From positions 1 to 64,000 of the IMG/VR virus record IMGVR_UViG_3300035698_009061: 64,000 nt of DNA. The stretch is one strand, 5' to 3'. Position 1 is the stretch's first letter, and the number at the start of each line of letters is the position of its first letter. The notes beneath the pieces were generated by a model, which was given only the letters and a program-made list of their open reading frames with translations, did no database searches and was not told where the DNA came from. The position numbers and the translations under genes were made by a program. Origin of the DNA: a virus. Shown here piece by piece: positions 30,473 through 40,450 of the stretch.

Positions 30473-31369
30473 ATGAAAATTCTTATTTTACTTGTTGTTG
30501 CAACTATTTTATTTTTTGCAGAGGAAATTAAACAATTACTTACAAAAAATAATGTTGATTATAATGACCCTCTTGAAGACGTATTTAATACTGTATTTTT
30601 AAGTTTAGGGGGTAGCAAAGATACAGATAATATGATCTCTGTAAATGAACTCCCTATACCTGCTGGTGCAGCTAGAAGTGCTATACCTTCACGTAATAAT
30701 ATAAATATTAATATAGAACCTAAAACTAATTTAACTTTACTTGATTATTTAGACCCTAATGAATACTTCATTAGTAAAATGACTAGATATAACGGGGGTA
30801 TAGTAAATGAAGTTTTACAAGTTGGTACTATTGTAAGCTCATTTGATTTACCTGTAAATTATTTAAGCAGAATTGCAAACGTATTTGTTAATGAAGGTTC
30901 AACTAAAAATTACGTTACTTTTGGTTTAAACCATTTACCTGCTGCTGATGTTTATCTTGATACCAATAAAAGAGAAATGTTTATTGTATTACCAGCATAC
31001 AATTTAGTTATTGTGTATACTATTTTACCTATAGCGGTTGATTTAGAACCTGTTGCCGGAAAAGTTGATGTAAAGTTTAAGCCTTCTCAAACGTTAATTG
31101 CTAAAGATTATAAAACCAGCAATGTTAAGAATATGAGCACAATAAATGGGCAAATCATCCCACGTGAACATATGTCAAGAATTGAGTGGAAATGGAATGG
31201 TAGCTTAGTTCAGAAAAATGTAAACTATGTTACTTTTGGGTATCCTGGGGCTGTTTCATATAATATTCCATTAAATGTTGGAACCAATGTTGGTAAATTA
31301 GAGTTGTCTTTTGTTTATAACAAAGCTGTGTTTAGCACTACATCTTTAATGAATATTATTCGCGAATAG
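30473..31369 (+). CDS. Exported or membrane-anchored beta-rich protein, 298 aa
   Basis: MKILILLVVATILFFAEEIKQ is a hydrophobic N-terminus like that of the previous protein (MKILLITVI), probably a signal anchor. The remainder is beta-rich (NYVTFGLNHLPAADVYL, EMFIVLPAYNLVIVYTIL, NYVTFGYPGAVSYNIPL) and has the repeated phrase NYVTFG. Family unknown. It ends the operon; a strong terminator follows. Confidence 0.6.
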   Translation: MKILILLVVATILFFAEEIKQLLTKNNVDYNDPLEDVFNTVFLSLGGSKDTDNMISVNELPIPAGAARSAIPSRNNININIEPKTNLTLLDYLDPNEYFISKMTRYNGGIVNEVLQVGTIVSSFDLPVNYLSRIANVFVNEGSTKNYVTFGLNHLPAADVYLDTNKREMFIVLPAYNLVIVYTILPIAVDLEPVAGKVDVKFKPSQTLIAKDYKTSNVKNMSTINGQIIPREHMSRIEWKWNGSLVQKNVNYVTFGYPGAVSYNIPLNVGTNVGKLELSFVYNKAVFSTTSLMNIIRE

Positions 31370-31398
31370 TATTTAAATAATATTTACATAATAATTTT

Positions 31399-31428
31399 AA
31401 AAAGGCTAGTTTATTCTAGCCTTTTTTT
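31399..31428 (+). terminator. Rho-independent terminator
   Basis: An 11-bp stem (31399-31409 with 31416-31426), six-base loop, then a run of T. It separates the 27.0-31.4 kb operon from the packaging and virion genes. Confidence 0.92.
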
Positions 31429-31440
31429 ATACCTTAGAAT

Positions 31441-32046
31441 ATGGATAAATTAGCTATAAGAGAAGCATTACATAATTATCATATTATTGTTGATGCTGGA
31501 CATGGTTGGGATACTGCTGGAAAACGTAGCACTGATGATTCATTAAGAGAAAATGAATTTAATAGTGCTGTTCAAGACAAAGTAGGTTTTATGTTAGGTG
31601 TGTCTGGTGTAAGTTATACTATGTTAGCAAATGGTTGGAAAGATGAAAATCTTAATGATCGAGTTAATGAAGAACATCGTATATTTTCTGAAACTGGAAA
31701 AACTGTATTAGGTATTAGTATTCATGCAGACGCGTTTACAGAACCTACTGCACATGGTATTACTACTTTTTATTATAGTAAGTCTGGTAAAGAATTGGGT
31801 ATTTCAATTCATGATAAAATTATGCACCGTAATATTGAAAATAAAACCATTGTAAAAAATAGGGGTGTACGTCAGCAAAATTTTGCTATGCTTAAAAGAA
31901 CAAAAGGTATTTGGATTCTTTTAGAAAGTGGTTTTATGACTAACGTAAGAGATTTAAATTATCTATTACGAGATTCGTATAGAAATGAATTAGCATTATC
32001 AATTGTAGAAGGATTTGTCAACTATAGCAATAAGTCACATAGATAA
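31441..32046 (+). CDS. N-acetylmuramoyl-L-alanine amidase (Amidase_3), endolysin
   Basis: A zinc amidase that cuts the sugar-peptide link of peptidoglycan, for lysis. The active-site set is complete: DAGHG (H21), E38 in LRENEF, SIHAD (H95) and the catalytic glutamate in LLESGFMTN (E162). At 201 aa it is the bare catalytic domain, with no signal peptide or cell-wall-binding domain, so it needs a holin for export. It starts 12 bases after the terminator and its 3' end overlaps the terminase frame by 32 bases. Confidence 0.9.
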   Translation: MDKLAIREALHNYHIIVDAGHGWDTAGKRSTDDSLRENEFNSAVQDKVGFMLGVSGVSYTMLANGWKDENLNDRVNEEHRIFSETGKTVLGISIHADAFTEPTAHGITTFYYSKSGKELGISIHDKIMHRNIENKTIVKNRGVRQQNFAMLKRTKGIWILLESGFMTNVRDLNYLLRDSYRNELALSIVEGFVNYSNKSHR

Positions 32047-34177
32047 TACAATTTACAAAAGTCCTGTTAAAATTAACGATAGAGGACATTGTACTTTTGA
32101 TGAAATAGCCTTTGTAAATACTTCCGAACTTAGTGCCGCAGGTAACTATTATAAAAAGTACGGAGTATATACAAAGGCTGATTCTGTGTATAATAAAAGA
32201 GATTATAAAGAATTTTGGGATAGGGAAGAACGTAAACGTATGTACGGTGTTACTCTTCCTGGTAAGTTAATGCACAATAATAAAGAAGGTTATTATCTTC
32301 AACAAGTTCATATTACTGGAGAACATTACGGTTATTTAAATTACGCGCCTATTATTCGTACAGTTAGTACAGATGAAGCTGTTCTTAAAGAAGCATTGAA
32401 AGATATAGTTCATGCACGTAAAGTTGGTAAAAAAGATTTATCGTTTCCTGATTTTTGGGATGGCGATTATTATTATTTTCATGCTAGACAAAAGAGTAAA
32501 GAATTAGGTAAACATATGACTGTAGCTAAAGCCCGTCGTAAGGGTTATAGTTATAAAAATGCTTGGGTTGCTGCTAATACGTATGATATGTTCCCTAATA
32601 GAACAACGGTTATTGGCGCCTTTGATATGAAGTATTTAACACAAGGTGATGGTACTATGACAATGGTACGTAAATATCTTGATTGGATTAATACTCACAC
32701 TGCTTGGAAAAAACATCGTTTAAATGATAGTAAAGATTTCTATCGTTCAGGGTTTAAATATAAAGGTACACAAGAAGAACATGGTTTTAAAAGTTCTATT
32801 ATTGGTGTATCATTTCAAGATAATCCTGATGCAGCTATTGGTAAAGATGCTGAAGAAATTTTCTTTGAGGAGGCTGGTAAGTTTCCAAATCTTATTGAAG
32901 CATTAGATGTTACGTTACCTACACTGGAAGATGGAGATTTAATTACTGGTCTTATTACAATATTTGGTACGGGTGGTACTAAAGGTGCTAACTGGGTTGA
33001 TTTTGAAAAAGTGTTTTATGCTCCCGAGTTGTTTAATATGTTAATTTTTTCTAACGTATGGGATAAAAATGCAAGTAATACAGGTTGTGGATTTTTTCAT
33101 CCACAACGTAGGAATATGATTCCTTATATGGATGCACACGGTAACAGCTTAATTAATAAAGCTGATGAGGTATTTAATAAAACAAAAGAACGACAAAAAG
33201 AACTATCTAAAACTCCTGGAGATTATTTAATTTGGTGTGGTCAACGTGCTAACAGTCCAAGTGAAGCATTTACTAAGAGTGAAGAAAATTACTTTTATAG
33301 CCCAGGTCTTAAAGAACATCTTGATAATATAAAGCATAACGATACTCTTAAAAATGCTAACCGTTATGGTGAAATTATATCTACAGATAAAGGTTATAAC
33401 TTTGTTGAAACAGATAGGCATAAGCCTATTGTTAATTTTCCTACACGTACTGGTGAAGATTTAGAGGGTTGTTATGTAGAATACCATCCTATGTTCAAAG
33501 GCGCAGATGGAAAACCGCCTAAAGACTTGTATAGATTATGGCATGATCCATATGCTACAGACAAAGATGAAGATAATCGTAGTTTAAAAGATTCATTAGG
33601 TGCTACTTTTGTTTATGAACTACCTAATACATTTACTAAAACAAAAGGAGATGTAATTGTTGGTGCATATGTTGGTCGTCCATTTAAAGTTGATGATTAT
33701 AATGAAAATTTATTTAGTCTTGCAAACTATGTAAATGGAAAAATTCAGTATGAAAATGATCGTGGTGAAGTATATCCTTATGCAAAACGATTTAAACATA
33801 CTGATAGGTTAGCTCTTGAACCAGAAATTGCATGGAATCAAGAAATAGCTGGAAAAACAGGTAGAAAATTTGGTGTGTCTATTGGTAAAAATGCTCAACG
33901 TAAACCTGTTGCGGCAAAAGCATTAAAAGAATGGTTGTACACTGTTAGAAGTAAAGATGCTTATGGTAATGACGTATATAACTATCATTATTTTACGGAC
34001 ATTCCTACCTTAGAAGAATTGCTATCATGGAATTTAAAAGGTAACTTTGATAGGGTTTCAGCTTTATTAGTTGGTATGTTTGATTTAAAAGAACAAATGT
34101 ATAACATTATGTATAAAGCTGAAGCAAGTGAATATAATAATGATGATGAATTTTTTGAACGTGAAATATATATATAA
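32015..34177 (+). CDS. terL: Terminase large subunit
   Basis: The packaging motor, ATPase and nuclease. The ATPase has a divergent Walker A ARRKGYSYKN (173-182) and Walker B EIFFEEAG (281-288) with the catalytic glutamates. RLWHDPYATDKDED in the second half supplies acidic residues of the RNase H-like nuclease. The size, 720 aa, is that of crAss-like TerL. No ATG is available near the N-terminus: the frame opens with TTG at 32015, 32 bases inside the amidase gene, and the first Met is residue 76. TTG or another rare codon must be used. Confidence 0.9.
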   Translation: MSTIAISHIDNTIYKSPVKINDRGHCTFDEIAFVNTSELSAAGNYYKKYGVYTKADSVYNKRDYKEFWDREERKRMYGVTLPGKLMHNNKEGYYLQQVHITGEHYGYLNYAPIIRTVSTDEAVLKEALKDIVHARKVGKKDLSFPDFWDGDYYYFHARQKSKELGKHMTVAKARRKGYSYKNAWVAANTYDMFPNRTTVIGAFDMKYLTQGDGTMTMVRKYLDWINTHTAWKKHRLNDSKDFYRSGFKYKGTQEEHGFKSSIIGVSFQDNPDAAIGKDAEEIFFEEAGKFPNLIEALDVTLPTLEDGDLITGLITIFGTGGTKGANWVDFEKVFYAPELFNMLIFSNVWDKNASNTGCGFFHPQRRNMIPYMDAHGNSLINKADEVFNKTKERQKELSKTPGDYLIWCGQRANSPSEAFTKSEENYFYSPGLKEHLDNIKHNDTLKNANRYGEIISTDKGYNFVETDRHKPIVNFPTRTGEDLEGCYVEYHPMFKGADGKPPKDLYRLWHDPYATDKDEDNRSLKDSLGATFVYELPNTFTKTKGDVIVGAYVGRPFKVDDYNENLFSLANYVNGKIQYENDRGEVYPYAKRFKHTDRLALEPEIAWNQEIAGKTGRKFGVSIGKNAQRKPVAAKALKEWLYTVRSKDAYGNDVYNYHYFTDIPTLEELLSWNLKGNFDRVSALLVGMFDLKEQMYNIMYKAEASEYNNDDEFFEREIYI

Positions 34178-36462
34178 TGGGTAGTACACTTCCAAAACAA
34201 GCTGTTCCGTTTAAAGAAAAAAGTTTTGAATGGGGCAAAGCTAATATAGATTATTATGTTGAACAATCTGGACTTTCTAATTATTCGTTGTCACAAATAA
34301 CGGATATTTATAGAGCGTATGAAGGGGAGATTGATGCTGATATGTACAAGTATGTGACAAATCCTTATAACAGTGAGGAAAATGTACCTAGAAATTTACC
34401 TGCAAAAATGCGAAGTATAAATATTTTAAAACCTGTTATTGATGCAATGACAGGAGAAAAGATATTTGAACCTAGTAGTGCTAATGTAATTAGTACCAAT
34501 CCTGAAACAGAAAATGAATATTTAACATTTCTATCAAGTACCTTACGTAATGAAATTCAACTTCGTGTTGCTAATACATTAAAAGAACTGGGTATAGATA
34601 CAGGTTCTGAAAAAGAAGAACTTCCACCTATAGCGCAAGTTATGGATGAACGTAAAAAATCTTTTAAAGATAGTGCTACAATTCAAGGTCAAAATGCTTT
34701 GGAGTATTTAATTTATGCGAACCGTATAAATGATAAACATCAAGAGTGCTGGAAAGATTATATAATTACAGGACGTTGTTATTCATATAAAGATGTACGC
34801 TTTAACGATGTACATTATGAATATGTTAGACCCGATGAATTGTGGGTTGCGGGTGACCCTAATACACGTTCAGTTGAACTTAAAGATGTTGCTGTACGTA
34901 GAAAAAGATTAACTTTTAGTGAAGCTATAGACAAACATAGAAAACATTTAAGTACTAAAGATTTAGAGGCACTTAATAAAAAGTATGAAAGTGTTATTCC
35001 TGGAGATTTAACAGGTACTTTTATAAGTACGGCTCAAGATCCTTTATCTTTTGATAGTTATATTTATGAGTTTCATATTGTTTGGAAAACTCAAAAAAAG
35101 ATTAAAATTTTAACTTATACTACAGCGTTAGGTGAAGAAAGTGAAAAAGAAGTTGATGAAACATATAAATTAGATAAAACAAGAGGTGATATTAAACTTG
35201 ATACAGAATATATTAATGCAGTTGCTGAAGGTTATCGTTTAGATGAAAATATATATCCTGGTATAGGTAGTGACGTTCAAGAAGAAACAGATAAAGGTAA
35301 AGTAAAACGTCCTAATTGTTGGAAACTTATTCCTTTACAGCGTCAAGATATTAATAATACAAGTAAATGTAGATTGCCTTATTCAGGTATTGTTGAAAGT
35401 ACATATTCATCTGAAATTGTGTCATACGGTAAAATGGGTTTACCGTTTCAAGTATTGTTTAATATTTATCATTATCGTTTAGAGTTAATGATGGCTGCTA
35501 ATAAAGGTAAGCTATTGTTAATGCCTAAAGGACTTAAACCTAAAGGTTGGAGTTATGATAAGTGGTTATATACTGCTGATTCAACTCGTATGCTATGGTG
35601 GGATGAAACACATGATAGATTTCAACAAATTATACAAGCTATAAAAGACGTTGATTTAAGTACAGGTCAATATATAGCCGATATTACTAAGCTATTAGAG
35701 TACATTAAAAATGAGTGGTGGGATACTGTAGGATTTAATCGTCAACGTTTAGGTGAAGCTAAAGCTTCAGATGGTAAAGCTGTTACTCAAGAAGCTCTTC
35801 ATCGTAGTGGTATGATTACTGCTGAATTATCTCGTAAATTTACTGTATTTCAAGAAGAAGATAAAACCGGTTTAATAGATGCTTCTCGTGTTGCTTGGAT
35901 AGATGGTAAAAAAGCTAAATATGTTAATAGCTTACAAGATACTGTTTATTTAAATATTGAACCTGAAGTATATGCTTTAAATAATTATGATGTATTTCAT
36001 AAAGTAAGTAAAAAAGAAAAAGAAAAAATTGAGATGCTGAAAGCAGCATTACACCCACTATTACAAAATGGGTTAAAAGCTAATACATTAGTTGAATTAA
36101 TTGATGAAGATAATTTTGCTAAAATAAAAGTTATTGTTGATAAAGCAGATAAAATTGAGCGTCAGTATAATATGAGTCTTAAGAAAATGGACGAAAATAC
36201 AGCAAAAATTAAATCTGAAAGCGATAAATATAAAATTGATAAACAATCTGAAACTAGTCAATATGTTGCTGATAGTCAATACAGAGAAGCAATTGAAGTT
36301 GCAAATATTCGTTCCTTACAAGGCGCAGATAATGATGCAGATAACGATGGTATTGCAAATGAAAATGCTACAAAAGATGAAGAATTAGCCTTTAAACGTC
36401 AACAACATAATGATAAAATGGCAATTGAAAGAAATAAAGCTAATCAGGCTACTAATAAGTAA
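34177..36462 (+). CDS. Portal protein
   Basis: The dodecameric channel through which DNA enters and leaves the head. It directly follows TerL (TAATG overlap), is 761 aa, and shows the mixed body of crAss-like portals: a helical N-terminus, DGKAVTQEALHRSG in the stem region, and a Lys/Glu-rich helical C-terminus (IERQYNMSLKKMDENTAKIK) that would form the barrel/crown. The C-terminal segment also holds an acidic loop, GADNDADNDGIANE. The call rests on position, length and general likeness. Confidence 0.85.
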   Translation: MGSTLPKQAVPFKEKSFEWGKANIDYYVEQSGLSNYSLSQITDIYRAYEGEIDADMYKYVTNPYNSEENVPRNLPAKMRSINILKPVIDAMTGEKIFEPSSANVISTNPETENEYLTFLSSTLRNEIQLRVANTLKELGIDTGSEKEELPPIAQVMDERKKSFKDSATIQGQNALEYLIYANRINDKHQECWKDYIITGRCYSYKDVRFNDVHYEYVRPDELWVAGDPNTRSVELKDVAVRRKRLTFSEAIDKHRKHLSTKDLEALNKKYESVIPGDLTGTFISTAQDPLSFDSYIYEFHIVWKTQKKIKILTYTTALGEESEKEVDETYKLDKTRGDIKLDTEYINAVAEGYRLDENIYPGIGSDVQEETDKGKVKRPNCWKLIPLQRQDINNTSKCRLPYSGIVESTYSSEIVSYGKMGLPFQVLFNIYHYRLELMMAANKGKLLLMPKGLKPKGWSYDKWLYTADSTRMLWWDETHDRFQQIIQAIKDVDLSTGQYIADITKLLEYIKNEWWDTVGFNRQRLGEAKASDGKAVTQEALHRSGMITAELSRKFTVFQEEDKTGLIDASRVAWIDGKKAKYVNSLQDTVYLNIEPEVYALNNYDVFHKVSKKEKEKIEMLKAALHPLLQNGLKANTLVELIDEDNFAKIKVIVDKADKIERQYNMSLKKMDENTAKIKSESDKYKIDKQSETSQYVADSQYREAIEVANIRSLQGADNDADNDGIANENATKDEELAFKRQQHNDKMAIERNKANQATNK

Positions 36463-36499
36463 GCATGATTTATATACTAGGAGTTTAATACACTATAAG

Positions 36500-36530
36500 T
36501 TTCATATAAAAACATAAAGTAATATATTTG
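36500..36530 (+). promoter_or_regulatory. Promoter before the scaffold-like gene
   Basis: TTTC (36500-36503), 19 bases, TATATTTG (36523-36530), an exact TAnnTTTG. The ATG comes three bases later, the same near-leaderless geometry as at 27012. The 70-bp gap after the portal gene has no other function visible. Confidence 0.45.
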
Positions 36531-36533
36531 ATT

Positions 36534-37766
36534 ATGTCAGAAGAAATAGATTTGGATGGTTTAGACCTTGACGGTCTTATAGATACACTTGATACAGGTA
36601 ATGAAGATGATTCTTCACTTGGTGAAGGTGTTAGTAAAAACGATGATGGTACATATAAAAATGTAGAAGGTCAACGCGTAAACATTGATGGTACTGAATA
36701 TACAGCGTCTAACGATGATGGTGACAGTAACAACGATGATGATAGTGACGATAATAAATCTGCAGAAGATAAATTTCGTGATAGTATTTTAAAGAAATAC
36801 AAAGCTATTAAATTTGATGATAAAGGAAACGCTGTTGATGCAAATGGTACTGTTTTGGCAGACATTGACACACTGGAAAAAGAGTTTGGTAAGGATGTTG
36901 ATACTAGCGATAGTACTGGTCTTGATAAAACACTTAAAGCTCTTAGCAGCAATCTTGGTTTTAGTCCTTTAGATGAAAATAATGCACCTAAAAAATACAC
37001 TAGTGTAAAAGATTACTTATCAGATTATTCTATATCACAAAGACAAAGTGGTATAGATTCTCTTTTAGATTCACATCCGCAATTTCGTAGAATTTATACT
37101 ACACTTGCTACAGGTGGAAAACTTGAAGATTTATCAGGAAGTAAAGATTGGAATAGTGTAAATATTGCAAAAGAAGATACTGCTCAACATAAATCTATTA
37201 TTGTTGATTCTTTAGTTGCTAGAGGTATTCCTAAAGAACTTGCTAGTACAGTAGCTACAAATATTGTAGAAACTAAAGATTCCTTTATTGAAGCTACAAA
37301 TGCTAAAAAAGAATTAGTTGGTATAGATGCACAAAAGATGGCTGCTCAAGAAAGTCAGATTGCATTAAGTCAACAAGCAGAAACAAAACAAATTAAAGAT
37401 TACTGGTTAGCTCAAGAAGCTAAAGTTAAAAGTGGTCAAATTGTTACTACTGCGGGTACTATAAAATTAGATAAAACTACTGCTGATACGTTTCATAAGT
37501 ATCGTGCTTCTTCTGTTGATGCTAACGGTAATAGTCAAGCTAGACTTGACTATCAAAATCTTAGTGATGAAGATGCTATTATGATGGATTATCTATTGTT
37601 TAAAAAATTGAGTGTTGCAGATTTAGCAAAAGATTTAGCTCAAAAAGAAAAAGTAAAATCTCTTAGAGAACTTCTAAGTAAATCTACTTCTACTCAAAGT
37701 CAATCACGTCAAAATCCTGAAGGCTTGTTAAGCCTAGATGATGTCGATCTTGGCAAATTTTTATAA
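36534..37766 (+). CDS. Putative capsid scaffold/head assembly protein, 410 aa
   Basis: Start at the ATG at 36534 (MSEEIDLDGLDLDG). The first 75 residues are strongly acidic and Asn/Asp/Ser-rich (NDDGDSNNDDDSDDNK); the C-terminal half is helical with heptad-like AQESQIALSQQAETKQIKD. Acidic, coiled-coil proteins encoded between portal and major capsid are usually scaffolds or head-maturation proteins. In crAss-like genomes this slot holds a conserved protein of similar length. It may have its own promoter. Confidence 0.65.
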   Translation: MSEEIDLDGLDLDGLIDTLDTGNEDDSSLGEGVSKNDDGTYKNVEGQRVNIDGTEYTASNDDGDSNNDDDSDDNKSAEDKFRDSILKKYKAIKFDDKGNAVDANGTVLADIDTLEKEFGKDVDTSDSTGLDKTLKALSSNLGFSPLDENNAPKKYTSVKDYLSDYSISQRQSGIDSLLDSHPQFRRIYTTLATGGKLEDLSGSKDWNSVNIAKEDTAQHKSIIVDSLVARGIPKELASTVATNIVETKDSFIEATNAKKELVGIDAQKMAAQESQIALSQQAETKQIKDYWLAQEAKVKSGQIVTTAGTIKLDKTTADTFHKYRASSVDANGNSQARLDYQNLSDEDAIMMDYLLFKKLSVADLAKDLAQKEKVKSLRELLSKSTSTQSQSRQNPEGLLSLDDVDLGKFL

Positions 37767-37793
37767 TTGAATATTAATTTTAAAACTTAAAAA

Positions 37794-39266
37794 ATGTCTA
37801 GTAATACAGCTCGTGTCCTTTATAGCGATGGTTATGATGGTTCGTCTTTTACAGATCAGGATACACTTACACGTGCATTGTTAACAAAGCCCGATAAGAT
37901 AAATCCTGTAATCACACACCTTGCAGGTCGTGAAGATAAAAGATTTCCATTGTCTTTCCTAACAGAAGGTCAAAAAGGTGGTATAAAACCCGTTGAACTT
38001 AATGATATTGAGTACGAATGGGATACTTTTAACCGTCTTAAAACTACAGATATTGTAGTTTCTAATTCATATGGTGCTAGTGATAAACCTGGACTTAATC
38101 ACACAGAATTTTTTGTTGTGTTTAAGACAAATTGGCTTCGTGATCAACATATGATTGAGTCTCCTGAAAATACTCAAGCACTTATTCGTAATCGTGAACA
38201 AGTTCCTGGTGGGTGGCAATACACACTGATTCTTGCCAATGGTGATGCTAGTGCTTATTGTAATCCTTCTGAACTTGCTTCTGGGAATACTTGGGGTATG
38301 GTTGGTGGTGCTCCTGTAGCACAATCTCTATCGTTTGGAAATGAGAGTAATGTAGTTACTCCTGGAAAAATGAAGAACCAAATATCAATTCTACGTAAGT
38401 CTTATGGTATTGCTGGTAATATTAACAACAAGTATGTAACTGTTGAATTTAATATTAACGGTAAAAAGACTAGTAAGTGGATTGATTTTGAACGGTGGCA
38501 ACATATGTTAAACTGGAAACAAGCGTGTGAAGAACATTATTGGTATTCTCGTTATAACAGACTTGCAGATGGTACTATTCCGCAAAGAGATAAAAAGACT
38601 GGTAAGCCTATTCCAATTGGTGCAGGTGTACTAGATCAAATTCCTAATAACGATACATATTCTCGTCTTACTTTACGTAAGCTGAAAAATACTGTTACAG
38701 ACGTTATGTACGGAGCGACTGATACAGGTCAAATGAATGTTGTTTTGTTTACTGGAGAAGGTGGTGCTGAAGAATTTGATCGTGCTATTAAAGAAGATGG
38801 TAGTGGATTTGAAATGGTTAAGCAGTCTAATGTCGGTGATAAGTTTGTTACAGGACAAGGCTATGATATGGTGTATGGTGCTTACTTTAGTACGTACCGT
38901 CACGTAGATGGTCATACCATTACTGTTAAGAAAATTCCTCTTTTTGATCAAGGTGGACGTGCTCAAAAATCTAATTTACACCCTGAATCGGGTAAGCCTC
39001 TTGAGTCTTATCGTATGGTGTTCTTAGATATGAGTAATTACGACGGTGTTCGTAATGTTCAAATGGCTACAGAACGTGGACGTTCAATGAAGACTGGTGT
39101 TCTTCACGGTATGGCTGATACGCCATATGATTTTGGTGGTAATGCTGTTAATAACATAGCAACCGATCAAGATATGTCAAGTGTACACTTTTTAAGTTCT
39201 AAGGGTATTTGCATTAATCGTGCAACTCACTGTTTCAACTTAGAGTGTGACATTGAAACATTCTAA
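37794..39266 (+). CDS. Major capsid protein (HK97 fold, crAss type)
   Basis: The shell subunit. It is 490 aa, the normal length for crAss-like capsid proteins, and shows their N-terminal sequence type (TLTRALLTKPDKINPVITHL, then PLSFLTEGQKGG). Position after portal and scaffold, GC-richer codon choice than neighbours, and a strong terminator immediately after all fit the most abundant virion protein. No separate protease or cleavage site is obvious. The fold is known for the family; assignment here is by likeness. Confidence 0.9.
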   Translation: MSSNTARVLYSDGYDGSSFTDQDTLTRALLTKPDKINPVITHLAGREDKRFPLSFLTEGQKGGIKPVELNDIEYEWDTFNRLKTTDIVVSNSYGASDKPGLNHTEFFVVFKTNWLRDQHMIESPENTQALIRNREQVPGGWQYTLILANGDASAYCNPSELASGNTWGMVGGAPVAQSLSFGNESNVVTPGKMKNQISILRKSYGIAGNINNKYVTVEFNINGKKTSKWIDFERWQHMLNWKQACEEHYWYSRYNRLADGTIPQRDKKTGKPIPIGAGVLDQIPNNDTYSRLTLRKLKNTVTDVMYGATDTGQMNVVLFTGEGGAEEFDRAIKEDGSGFEMVKQSNVGDKFVTGQGYDMVYGAYFSTYRHVDGHTITVKKIPLFDQGGRAQKSNLHPESGKPLESYRMVFLDMSNYDGVRNVQMATERGRSMKTGVLHGMADTPYDFGGNAVNNIATDQDMSSVHFLSSKGICINRATHCFNLECDIETF

Positions 39267-39288
39267 TTTATAGTTTAATTATTCATTA

Positions 39289-39318
39289 TAGAGGCGTAGA
39301 AATACGCCTCTATTTTTT
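39289..39318 (+). terminator. Rho-independent terminator after the capsid gene
   Basis: A 10-bp perfect stem (39289-39298 with 39303-39312), GAAA loop, then six T. It would uncouple the capsid message from the genes that follow. Confidence 0.92.
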
Positions 39319-39336
39319 ACTTTTAATATAAAGACA

Positions 39337-40440
39337 ATGATTAATAAGTCTAAAAAAGTTAATATACTTTTACGTCGTCGTTCTTTTCTTCCTGGACAAG
39401 AACATATTGAACCTGTTCAAAAAATAGGTGCATCTTTTACAAAAACACGTCCTCTTACATACGAAGAAGAGAATAAATATCTTGTAAAGATAATTGATAC
39501 ACGCCCTTCTAGTGATAGGTGGGAAAAAGCTGTTTCTGATTATTGGGCAAATATTGGTAAAATTGTACCAGTTGAAGGATTACTTCTTGAAACTGGGTTC
39601 AGTTATACAGACACTAAAAATGCTTCTCTAGGAGAAAGTGCAAATGAAGAAAATAAGCATGAATTTGGCAAACCTTTAAATATTGCAGATTATGTACTTT
39701 GGAGATATTGTTTAGTGTATGGTCGTGTAGCTAACACACCACAAGAACAGCACAAGTCTGAAAAAATTCGTTTTTATATGGATTCTATTGACGCCAAAAA
39801 TGCTGCCGCTAGAAAGATTACTGAACTCCGTTCACAGGCGATGGCAAAGTATCTTGAAATAGCAAATGATAATAAAATGCTTAGAAATATTGTTATCGGT
39901 ATGCGATTACTTGCACCTGATAATGCTAAATATAAGAATGTATTAGAAGAAAATCTAACTGTTTTGTGTCAAGATTTAGCTATTACAAAATCAAAAAACT
40001 TTGTTATTATTGCTAATGACAAAGATTTGATTTATAAAGCTGCAATTCAAAATGCTGTAGACGCTAAAATTATTACTCAAGTTCCGAATACTGAAATTAT
40101 ACAGTATGGTACTGAAACTATATCAACTTCTATTGCTGAGTTAATTGCTAAGTTTAAAACACAAGCAGACGATCCAATTATATCTATTGTTTTAACTAGA
40201 TTAAAACTTAATGATGAATTATCTAGTAATCCACCTACAGTTCCTGCACAATTATCTTTAACAGATGATGGAAATATTAAAGCAGTAAAGGTTAAATCTA
40301 CTACAGGTAATGAAGTACTTGATAAAATAAAAGAGGATGTAGTTAATGATTTACCCGTTGTTAAAGAAATAATTTTTGACGGCACTGATACTACTAAACA
40401 CTCTAATAAAACTGCTAAAAAATCTTTTAATCCTGAGTAA
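39337..40440 (+). CDS. Capsid-associated structural protein, 367 aa
   Basis: Occupies the slot directly after the capsid gene, where crAss-like phages keep a conserved virion protein. N-terminal part: basic and Pro/Gly containing (NILLRRRSFLPGQEHI), then a helical core (NAAARKITELRSQAMAKYLE) and a Thr/Ser-rich end (TGNEVLDKIKEDVVNDL). No enzymatic motif is visible. A role as auxiliary capsid or head-completion protein is inferred from position. Confidence 0.65.
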   Translation: MINKSKKVNILLRRRSFLPGQEHIEPVQKIGASFTKTRPLTYEEENKYLVKIIDTRPSSDRWEKAVSDYWANIGKIVPVEGLLLETGFSYTDTKNASLGESANEENKHEFGKPLNIADYVLWRYCLVYGRVANTPQEQHKSEKIRFYMDSIDAKNAAARKITELRSQAMAKYLEIANDNKMLRNIVIGMRLLAPDNAKYKNVLEENLTVLCQDLAITKSKNFVIIANDKDLIYKAAIQNAVDAKIITQVPNTEIIQYGTETISTSIAELIAKFKTQADDPIISIVLTRLKLNDELSSNPPTVPAQLSLTDDGNIKAVKVKSTTGNEVLDKIKEDVVNDLPVVKEIIFDGTDTTKHSNKTAKKSFNPE

Positions 40441-40450
40441 TTAAAATACT

